Below, in pieces: positions 57,647-64,000 of a stretch of 64,000 bases of DNA (the stretch's first letter is position 1; every line of letters begins with the position of its first letter). A model generated the notes under the pieces. That model saw nothing but the letters and a program-made list of their open reading frames with translations. It searched no databases and was not told the origin of the DNA. The stretch lies in contig JASXSU010000001.1 in assembly GCA_030674875.1 (NCBI GenBank), positions 248,001-312,000 of the forward strand, given 5' to 3'. The translations under genes and the position numbers were made by a program. Source of the DNA: Candidatus Endonucleibacter sp. (ex Gigantidas childressi). Lineage in GTDB: Bacteria > Pseudomonadota > Gammaproteobacteria > Pseudomonadales > Endozoicomonadaceae.

Positions 57647-57681
57647 TTGACTAAAGCAATCATTATGATTGCTTTAGTCAA
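57647..57681. promoter_or_regulatory. Perfect 17-bp inverted repeat after dsbD
   Basis: TTGACTAAAGCAATCAT, one T, then its exact reverse complement. It could be a bidirectional terminator (on the minus strand it is followed by a T-rich run, AAAATTTTTCTTCTTTTTT-like) or a dimeric repressor site. It contains TTGACT, close to a -35 box, in both arms. Not part of the ERIC-like or R3 families. Confidence 0.6.
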
Positions 57682-57855
57682 ATAATGATTCTATTGAATG
57701 CAAATCAGTATAAAAAGGACAGTGGGTACACAGCATTAAGTCAGATAGACTGTCGAACTTGGTTTCAAGCCATAAATTGTAATTTATTTGGATTGGATCT
57801 TCTGGCTAAATGCACCGGTTACTTTGATAAAAGACAATACCTGTCAACAACGTGG

Positions 57856-57912
57856 GTAAGTGAAAGTAGCAAACCGTCTAATTCCTCAAGAGGTAATGGA
57901 TATAACTTTTGT
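57856..57912 (+). repeat. ERIC-like element, right end
   Basis: GTAAGTGAAAGTAGCAAACC then CCTCAAGAGGTAATGGATAT and A, the right-hand part of the consensus. A 76-residue open frame over it (57685-57915) is not counted as a gene. Confidence 0.45.
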
Positions 57913-57988
57913 TAAAGTGTGATAACATGCATAAGCTGGACTATTCTCCTAAAATCCTGCATAATTCCTCCTATCAATAAGGATTTCT

Positions 57989-58429
57989 ATGGCCACCATA
58001 CTCGTTCTACACGGTCCAAACCTGAACCTCTTGGGTTCCCGTGAACCCAGTGTTTATGGTATGGCAACATTAAAACAAATTAATGAAAACCTTGGAAATA
58101 TGGCGGACAAACAAGATCATCATATATTGACATTTCAAAGCAATTCTGAACAAGCCCTAATCGAGAAGATTCATAGCGCTCTAGGTAAGCATGTAGAGTT
58201 CATTATAATAAACCCCGCAGCTTTTACACACACCAGCATTGCACTTAGAGATGCTTTACTTGCTGTATCAATTCCCTTTATCGAAGTACATTTATCCAAT
58301 ATTTACAAAAGAGAAGCTTTCAGGCATCACTCCTACTTCAGCGATATTGCCGAAGGTGTAATAAGCGGGCTAGGTCCACAAGGTTATGAACATGCTCTTG
58401 CATCTGCGATTGAGAAACTACAACAATGA
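57989..58429 (+). CDS. aroQ: 3-dehydroquinate dehydratase, type II
   Basis: 146 residues. [20 protein letters not shown] holds the catalytic Tyr loop; [20 protein letters not shown] and [20 protein letters not shown] complete the active site. The dodecamer catalyses step 3 of the shikimate pathway. AAGG precedes the ATG by 8 bases. It lies upstream of accB and accC, the usual gammaproteobacterial aroQ-accB-accC cluster. Confidence 0.97.
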   Translation: MATILVLHGPNLNLLGSREPSVYGMATLKQINENLGNMADKQDHHILTFQSNSEQALIEKIHSALGKHVEFIIINPAAFTHTSIALRDALLAVSIPFIEVHLSNIYKREAFRHHSYFSDIAEGVISGLGPQGYEHALASAIEKLQQ

Positions 58430-58544
58430 CCAAGCATTTTACAAAACCGGTACACTTGAACTATACGCCCCACCTAGCACCAACTAGGACAATCACTAAC
58501 CATCAAGGTGAAAGCTCACCAATACACATTACCCGAGACTAACA

Positions 58545-58994
58545 ATGGATATCAGAAAAGTAAAAAAACTCATTGAATTGCTTGAAGAATCCGGAATTGA
58601 TGAACTGGAAATTCATGAGGGCGAAGAGTCTGTTCGTATTAGCCGTCACTCACAAAAACAGCCCACAGTCACCATGCCATATCAAACATATTCTCCACCA
58701 CCACAGCAGACTGCACCTGAATCCACACAAAACTTTCAACCAAGCCCTGCCGCCTCCCAAGACCCACAAGTCAAATCACCTATGGTCGGAACCTTTTATT
58801 TAGCACCTTCGCCTACCTCACCGAACTTCGTTGAAGAAGGACAACGTATTTCAACAGGAGATGTACTCTGCATTGTTGAAGCGATGAAAATGATGAATCA
58901 AATTAAGGCTGAAACATCTGGTACAATCAAAGCCATTTTAGTTAAAAACGGCCAGCCGGTTGAATATGACCAACCTCTGTTCACCATTGCCTGA
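58545..58994 (+). CDS. accB: Biotin carboxyl carrier protein of acetyl-CoA carboxylase
   Basis: 149 residues (E. coli 156). The N-terminal [20 protein letters not shown], a Pro/Gln-rich linker (about 50-72) and the biotinyl domain with [12 protein letters not shown]; the biotinylated Lys is residue 115. It carries CO2 on biotin between AccC and AccAD for malonyl-CoA synthesis. accC follows after 10 bases. Confidence 0.98.
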   Translation: MDIRKVKKLIELLEESGIDELEIHEGEESVRISRHSQKQPTVTMPYQTYSPPPQQTAPESTQNFQPSPAASQDPQVKSPMVGTFYLAPSPTSPNFVEEGQRISTGDVLCIVEAMKMMNQIKAETSGTIKAILVKNGQPVEYDQPLFTIA

Positions 58995-59004
58995 GAACCA
59001 CACC

Positions 59005-60345
59005 ATGCTCGATAAAGTCGTTATTGCCAACCGCGGCGAAATAGCCTTAAGAATTTTACGTGCCTGTAAAGAGTTAGATATAAAAACTGTCGCCGTTCAC
59101 TCTAAAGCAGACGAAAGCCTTATGCACGTACACTTGGCTGACGAATCCGTGTGTATCGGCCCAAACAAGCCAACAGAAAGCTATTTGAATATCCCAGCCA
59201 TAATCAGCGCGGCAGAAGTCACCAATGCATCAGCCATTCATCCTGGCTATGGGTTTCTTTCTGAAAATGCCGATTTTGCAGAACAAGTAGAGCGCAGCGG
59301 CTTCATTTTCATCGGCCCAACATCTGATATTATTAAAATGATGGGAGATAAGGTTTCTGCAATTCAGGCTATGAAAAAAGCAGGCGTTCCAACAGTACCT
59401 GGCTCAGACGGAGCCCTAGATGACGATACTGAAAATACATTGAAAATAGCTAGAAAAATCAGCTATCCCGTTATTATTAAAGCTGCAGGCGGTGGTGGAG
59501 GCAGAGGGATGCGCGTAGTGCACAGCGAAGCAGACCTTATCGATGCAGTCCATCTTACTCGCTCAGAAGCAAAAGCTGCATTTAACAATGATATTGTTTA
59601 TCTCGAAAAATTTCTCGAAAATCCTCGACATGTTGAGTTTCAAGTGCTCGCAGATAATCACGGCAATGTCATTCACTTGGGAGATCGTGACTGCTCCCTA
59701 CAAAGGCGACACCAGAAAGTAATTGAAGAAGCCCCAGCCCCAAATATATCTGAAGACAAAAGAGCCTCTGTTGCAGCAGCATGCTCCAAAGCTTGCAAAA
59801 ATCTGCACTATCGCGGTGCAGGCACATTCGAGTTTCTTTATGAAAACGATGAATTCTACTTCATAGAAATGAATACCAGGGTACAAGTTGAGCACCCTGT
59901 AACAGAAATGATTAGCGGTATTGATATAGTTAAAGAACAACTCCTCATCGCCAGCGACTCACCACTTAGCATTACCCAAAGCCAAGTAAATATAAAAGGC
60001 CATGCTTTTGAGTGCCGCATCAATGCTGAAGACTCTAAAACATTCATGCCATCACCAGGCAAAGTTCATCAATTTCACGCACCGGGCGGCAATGGTATCA
60101 GGGTAGACTCACACCTCTATAGTGGCTACACCGTCCCCCCCTATTATGATTCACTCATAGCAAAAATCATTAGCTATGGTCCTGACCGCAAAACTGCTTT
60201 AACAAGAATGCGTAATGCTCTGGATGAAATTGTGATTGATGGCATCAAAACCAACATTTCACTGCACCAAGAGTTGGTCAGAGATGAGCACTTCAAGGAA
60301 GATAGCCCAAACATACACTACCTGGAGAAAAAACTATCCAAATAG
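59005..60345 (+). CDS. accC: Biotin carboxylase subunit of acetyl-CoA carboxylase
   Basis: 446 residues (E. coli 449) from the ATG at 59005; the open frame reaches back into accB but [20 protein letters not shown] is the family start. The ATP-grasp domain has [14 protein letters not shown] and [15 protein letters not shown], and [17 protein letters not shown] lies in the C-terminal domain. It carboxylates biotin on AccB with ATP and bicarbonate. Cotranscribed with accB. Confidence 0.98.
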   Translation: MLDKVVIANRGEIALRILRACKELDIKTVAVHSKADESLMHVHLADESVCIGPNKPTESYLNIPAIISAAEVTNASAIHPGYGFLSENADFAEQVERSGFIFIGPTSDIIKMMGDKVSAIQAMKKAGVPTVPGSDGALDDDTENTLKIARKISYPVIIKAAGGGGGRGMRVVHSEADLIDAVHLTRSEAKAAFNNDIVYLEKFLENPRHVEFQVLADNHGNVIHLGDRDCSLQRRHQKVIEEAPAPNISEDKRASVAAACSKACKNLHYRGAGTFEFLYENDEFYFIEMNTRVQVEHPVTEMISGIDIVKEQLLIASDSPLSITQSQVNIKGHAFECRINAEDSKTFMPSPGKVHQFHAPGGNGIRVDSHLYSGYTVPPYYDSLIAKIISYGPDRKTALTRMRNALDEIVIDGIKTNISLHQELVRDEHFKEDSPNIHYLEKKLSK

Positions 60346-60609
60346 TTGAATATGAAGAATACAACTCACTCTGAATTTATAGCCTCCTTAAAACTACCAA
60401 CCAGCTATACTTCATGCTTTTAGATTTATTCTTCCAAAAAATGACAACCAAATCCAAAAAGAAATATTAATAAAAAGCGAAGAGTCACCTTAAAATGATT
60501 TATTTAGAAAACAACTACACAGCCTCGTTCGTTAACCTCAACCACCACTCAAAACTAGATCTGATGAAAACGCAAAATGCATTACAACCAAGAGCCAAAT
60601 GGTTTGAGA
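60346..60609. other. Gene-free spacer after accC
   Basis: AT-rich; nothing recognised apart from the ERIC-like copies that follow. Confidence 0.4.
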
Positions 60610-60718
60610 CTGCTACGAGGCAAAAGATGAGCAAAACCACAGAAGCCTAGAGCACTAGGCCACTGTGGTGAGCAAAAGCTAATCATAAAGTATCACTTTC
60701 AAAGGCGACGGATATACG
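60610..60718 (+). repeat. ERIC-like element, second subfamily
   Basis: GCAAAAGATGAGCAAAACCA, CAGAAGCCTAGAGCACTAGG, CCACTGTGGTGAGCAAAAGC and CACTTTCAAAGGCGACGGAT, ending TATA. It shows the CCACAG/CTGTGG stem with CTAGAGCACTAG at the top, in the opposite orientation to 26133. Shares TATA with the next copy. Confidence 0.6.
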
Positions 60719-60842
60719 CCAGCTTCAACTTAAGGTGCGAGCGGATGACAAACTATCGAAGCCTACGAGAGGAAGGTGATTGAGGTGGAGTGATAGCTAT
60801 AACAACCAACCTCACACTTTCAAGTAGAAATGAGCATACTCT
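60714..60842 (+). repeat. ERIC-like element, main type
   Basis: TATACGCCAGCTTCAACTTA, GGATGACAAACTATCGAAGC, CTACGAGAGGAAGGTGATTG, AACAACCAACCTCACACTTT and TGAGCATAC. Directly adjoins the second-subfamily element on its left. Confidence 0.7.
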
Positions 60843-60927
60843 TCGTTCGAGCACTCAAACAAATCCAAAAGACAACCTAAAGATTCCTAAAATAAAATTG
60901 CACGAGAACCCAGCTTTAACCTGCGCA

Positions 60928-61530
60928 CTAGCTATAAACAATATCGGCATCTGTCTTTACTTTGTCTGTAAATTTATTCTTATTAATTAAAATATCTGCA
61001 TCACTGCCAGTTGCAACAAATGACTCCCTTTGCTCATAACCATCATCCAAATCTACATTATTGATACCATAATTGGACAGTATTTGTCGGCGAAGTGTCT
61101 GGATGTTGCGATAAGGCTTTACATCATACCCCAAGAAAGGAAGATTAGCTAGATTGTATAGCTTACTAAGATCCATCATTTTATTTGTCTTCTTATCCTC
61201 TTGCCCATAAAATGAAATGGCGCACATAACCTCCATATTTTTGCGAGAACAGACAACATAATCAAACGTATCCTTGCTAAACTTAGACAATAGCGACCAC
61301 CCACTGGTAAAGCGTTTAGCTCTAATTATGGTTGCTACTGGGATATTAGGAAAAACAAAAAGATGACTGTTCACAGCCATATCTAACTGCCCGAAAAACA
61401 ATCTATTCGATACATTAAGCAACACCTTGCAATGATCTTACCTTAAGCGCCTTCTCCTTATCCAGAGAAATGCAGGTATAGACGACAGAAAAACAACAAC
61501 TGAAATCAAAAAATAAATCCCATAAAGCAC
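60928..61530 (-). pseudogene. DUF2726-like membrane-anchored protein, frameshifted
   Basis: The main frame (GTG 61425 to TAG 60928, 165 residues) has FPNIPVATIIRAKRFTSGWS, FDYVVCSRKNMEVMCAISF and NIQTLRRQILSNYGI, resembling DUF2726, a domain with a restriction-endonuclease-like look and unknown role. Upstream in another frame (61530-61438) lies VLYGIYFLISVVVFLSSIPA then FLWIRRRRLR, a membrane anchor with a basic stop-transfer as found at the N-terminus of such proteins, ended by TAA. The most economical reading is one gene broken by a small deletion; it could also be a sequencing error or an intact shorter form. Confidence 0.5.
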
Positions 61531-61674
61531 TTGGTAATCCCTATGATAAAATAACAAACAACTAAAACAATAGGTCCAAGATTAATGCAAATAGATTGCC
61601 AAAATATATAGCGTAGAAGAGAGTTAAGAATATCAATTCAAATATTTACATGCCTAATTTAACATTAATAAGAC

Positions 61675-61695
61675 TCCTGCCTCGTAACGGCAGGA
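61675..61695 (-). terminator. Hairpin terminator of cspD
   Basis: Read on the minus strand: TCCTGCC, loop GTTACGA, GGCAGGA, then GTCTTATTAAT. A 7-bp perfect stem about 40 bases past the cspD stop. The U-tract is weak but position fits. Confidence 0.6.
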
Positions 61696-61735
61696 TCTTT
61701 AATGATAAAAACATGATACTACTTGATTAGCAATA

Positions 61736-62005
61736 TCAAGCCAATAATGAGTGCTTTTCTAGCACCTCTGTGCTATCAGCCCCTGCTGCCTGACCATTAT
61801 CTGGAAGGACTTTTGTTGCAATCAGTCCCTTAGGGCCTTGCCCTACATCAAAACTCACAGTTTGACCTGCTTTAAGAGTCTTGAACCCATCCATTTCAAT
61901 CACTGAGTAATGTATTAGAACATCCTGATTTTCAGTTCCTTCTTGAGCTTGAATAAACCCGTACCCCTTCGGATTATTAAACCACTTCACTGTTCCTGTT
62001 AACAT
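61736..62005 (-). CDS. cspD: Cold-shock domain protein, CspD-like
   Basis: 89 residues from the ATG at 62005 (MLTGTVKWFNNPKGYGFIQA); earlier in-frame ATGs extend it by up to 16 residues but the family starts here. RNP1 is KGYGFI and RNP2 is DVLIHYSVI. The tail (DNGQAAGADSTEVLEKHSLL) goes beyond the usual 70-residue cold-shock domain, like CspD of Pseudomonas. Probably binds single-stranded DNA/RNA; in E. coli CspD inhibits replication in stationary phase. Confidence 0.85.
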   Translation of the reverse strand: MLTGTVKWFNNPKGYGFIQAQEGTENQDVLIHYSVIEMDGFKTLKAGQTVSFDVGQGPKGLIATKVLPDNGQAAGADSTEVLEKHSLLA

Positions 62006-62431
62006 AGCTTCCATTTCCCCTTTTTGGTCGCTTCCATACAGCGCTATTCCCATACTAACTACATTGGATTAACTGCCGGGCAAGTGCAACCCCTGTTATT
62101 TTAGTTATTTTAGACTACAACGCACCATCCTTGTTAACACGCCTTTAGCCTACCAGGTTAAGCCTATCTTTCTTTATTTTTCTCAAGATCTGCATCTCTA
62201 TTATAAAACTATATTGCATCGTCTTAACAGCCTAAAACACAAAATTTCTACATTTATCAATAATTGGACACACACACACCACTTCAAACCTTGATACCAT
62301 GCGTATTGCAATACTTACACCTGACCAAAAGAACAAAAACTATCATAACAAAAACTCTTAAAAACATGCTGATATTTTCGTTACCAACTATAAATTGATC
62401 AAAAAAAGATCAGTGATCATAAAAAGTTATG
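62006..62431. other. Upstream region of cspD, gene-free
   Basis: Should contain the cspD promoter on the minus strand; I could not place it. Contains TGATCAAAAAAAGATCAGTGATCA near 62397-62420, a small cluster of GATC palindromes next to the IS30 insertion. Confidence 0.4.
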
Positions 62432-63507
62432 GCTGGATTAATATAATAAGTGCAATTGACTGAAATTTTATAGGTGAGCCAGCTGCCGGTATATTTGTAG
62501 CTCACACACTAAAAATGGAAGCCAAGAATGAGTACTCAAACCAGGCAATACAAGCAGCTGACTCAAGGGCAACGGTATCAGATTGAGGCTCTTCTTGGAA
62601 CAGACTACATGCAGAAAGAAATCGCAGTGTTAGTAGGTATCAGTGAGAGTGCTTTATCACGAGAGTTGAGTCGTAATGCCAGTGATGATGGCTACGGTGC
62701 TGAAAGCGCCCACGCACTAGCCAGTCAGCGTAGAGTGACAGCTACAAAGTTCAGCAAAACAGATCAACGATACATATCCATAATAAAGAAAGGGCTATTG
62801 CTTGGTTGGTCTCCTAAAAATATCAGTTTCGGATGAGGGTGGAAGCGCCCGACATCGCACTCAGCCACACCACTGCTTATAAACGTGTTACTACTAACAA
62901 AGTGCGTGGAGGCTCTTTGTATAAGAATCTACCCCGTTTTGGCAAGAGGCGCTGCAAAGGTGGTAAGCGTAAGGCTGGGCGTATCACGATCCCAGACCGC
63001 ATCGATATTTCCGATCGGCCCTTAGTTGTTAATCTGCGGTCTCGTCTAGGCGACTGGGAGGGTGATACGATTTATGGACAGGACGCCCATCTGGTGACCC
63101 TTGTAGACCGCAAGAGTCGGTTAACTTTAATAGGGAAAGTTGATACAAAACACGCCGAAGTTGTTGCTGTAAGTATGATCAAGATTCTGAAGCGAGTGTC
63201 ACCGGTCTGCACAATCACCCTAGATAATGGTGGTGAGCTTGCAACCCATGAAAAGGTAGCAAAAACAATGAATGCAGATATCTACTTTCCCAAGCCTTAT
63301 GCTAGTTATCATCGGGGAACTAACGAAAATACCAATGGCATCATTCGGAGAACCTGTCCTAAAAAATGGTGCCGAGTCATCTGACAGAAGACGATTTGAG
63401 GACAATGGAAATGTTGATAAATACCAGGCCTAGGAAGGTTTTAGGAGGGTGGACACCACTCGAAGTCTACACAGGACGGCCGATTGCACTTATTGCTTGA
63501 ATCCAGC
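62432..63507 (+). mobile_element. IS30-family element (type a), decayed copy
   Basis: 1076 bp, ends GCTGGATTAATATAATAAG and (reverse complement of the right end) GCTGGATTCAAGCAATAAG. Very similar to the intact copy at 21216 but with frameshifts. Sits between cspD and rpoD. Confidence 0.9.
62528..63500 (+). pseudogene. IS30-family transposase, frameshifted
   Basis: Frame 1 (62528-62836) ends after GLLLGWSPKNISFG because one base is missing in the TTCCGG block. Frame 2 (62833-63384) continues with GDWEGDTIYGQDAHLVTLVD, ITLDNGGELATH and RGTNENTNGIIRR, keeping the DDE residues, until a second shift in the KKMALSH block. Two lesions only, so a recently dead copy. Confidence 0.9.
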
Positions 63508-63581
63508 GCTACTTATTAAAATGTTCAAACAACGACAAGCTCTTAACTTTCTCTCTTCTTCACTATCTGACGGCCATAGCC

Positions 63582-64000
63582 TTACTCGTCAAGAAAGCTA
63601 CGCAAATGATCTGAGCGACTAGGATGACGAAGTTTTCGAAGGGCTTTAGCTTCAATCTGACGAATGCGCTCACGGGTTACATCAAATTGTTTGCCTACCT
63701 CTTCAAGGGTATGATCAGTATTCATATCAATACCAAATCGCATACGTAGAACTTTTGCTTCACGAACAGTTAAACCGGAAAGCACTTGCTGTGTGCACTC
63801 CTTTAGTCCAGAACCAGTAGCTCGATCTACAGGTGACTTCATTATCGCGTCTTCTATAAAGTCGCCTAAATGAGAATCATCATCATCTCCGATCGGCGTT
63901 TCCATTGAGATAGGCTCTTTGGAAATTTTAAGCACCTTACGCACTTTGTCTTCCGGCATTTCCATACGATGAGCAAGCTCTTCTGGCGTAGCCTCCCGAC
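63582..64000 (-). CDS. rpoD: RNA polymerase primary sigma factor, C-terminal part
   Basis: The gene enters from the right edge; about 138 residues are visible. [20 protein letters not shown] (region 3), [20 protein letters not shown], then region 4: [40 protein letters not shown] and [20 protein letters not shown], ending LDE. Region 4.2 binds the -35 element. The frame continues without stop to base 64000. Sigma-70 proper, given the length of the match to gammaproteobacterial RpoD. Confidence 0.97.
   Translation of the reverse strand, partial: REATPEELAHRMEMPEDKVRKVLKISKEPISMETPIGDDDDSHLGDFIEDAIMKSPVDRATGSGLKECTQQVLSGLTVREAKVLRMRFGIDMNTDHTLEEVGKQFDVTRERIRQIEAKALRKLRHPSRSDHLRSFLDE

Noticed and set aside
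57685-57915. 76-residue open frame between dsbD and aroQ
   Set aside because: It starts inside a palindrome's flank and ends in an ERIC right end, has no ribosome binding site or recognisable domain.
62397-62420. Cluster of GATC palindromes as a replication or methylation site
   Set aside because: Too short and isolated; no DnaA boxes or related genes around.
1-64000. CRISPR array
   Set aside because: The many repeats are dispersed, vary in length, and are not separated by regular spacers; no cas gene was seen.
1-64000. tRNA or rRNA genes
   Set aside because: No cloverleaf with GGTTCGA-type arms followed by CCA, and no rRNA signature noticed by eye. A covariance search would settle this.

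Overview
The window looks like a piece of chromosome from a host-associated gammaproteobacterium that is losing gene content. The housekeeping proteins (S4, RpoA, L17, Rep, GlnA, AccB/AccC, DsbD, RpoD) are of ordinary gammaproteobacterial type. A Ysc/Psc-like type III secretion (T3SS) gene block, low coding density and heavy mobile-element load suggest a symbiont or pathogen of animals. The Endozoicomonadaceae/Oceanospirillales area is my guess from general appearance, not a proven placement.

Layout. 1-2373: end of the alpha ribosomal operon (rpsK end, rpsD, rpoA, rplQ). 2549-5599: mobile-element nest (IS30 remnant cut by IS630, cut by IS5, cut by an ERIC-like element). 5749-8434: rep helicase and a MarC-family protein. 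8435-13482: gene-poor stretch with a 31-aa membrane ORF, a DUF4124 protein, a pilin-like exported protein and a fimbrial-type chaperone among IS30-derived elements. 13483-20853: Pit phosphate transporter with its DUF47 partner, a CYTH triphosphatase, a lone GspE-type ATPase, a DUF2057 protein and a two-domain HAD phosphatase. 20998-23172: a chimeric IS scar holding the only intact transposase (IS30 family). 23365-26034: a 889-aa exported protein I do not recognise. 27197-32930: a CDP-alcohol phosphatidyltransferase, folA, a second IS30/IS630/ERIC nest and glnA.

33484-43763 (minus strand): a T3SS operon in the order tip protein (LcrV-like), SycD/LcrH chaperone, two translocators (YopB- and YopD-like), YopN-like gatekeeper, TyeA-like protein, SycN-like chaperone, then SctI, SctJ, SctK, SctL. 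It unites the Yersinia lcrV-lcrH-yopB-yopD, yopN-tyeA-sycN and yscI-J-K-L blocks; ATPase, needle, secretin and export gate are not in the window. 45084-49924: an RND/MMPL permease, a LolA-like periplasmic protein and an outer-membrane barrel, probably one export pathway. 51701-53233: a proline-rich, membrane-hairpin protein that could be a T3SS effector. 54097-60345: a TRIC-type channel, ppa, dsbD, aroQ, accB and accC. 60928-64000: a broken DUF2726 gene, cspD, a decayed IS30 and the C-terminal part of rpoD.

The most striking theme is the intergenic space. About twenty ERIC-like elements (complete ones 111-127 bp, ends TATACCC...GGGTATA) are scattered through it, and two sit inside transposase genes at TA targets whose reading frames are restored when the element is removed in silico. 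Their ends resemble those of the resident IS630 family, which suggests trans-mobilisation. A second ERIC subfamily with a different central stem, a separate repeat family of about 90 bp, and 472-515 bp IS30-derived miniature elements fill most remaining gaps. I saw no rRNA, tRNA or CRISPR array.
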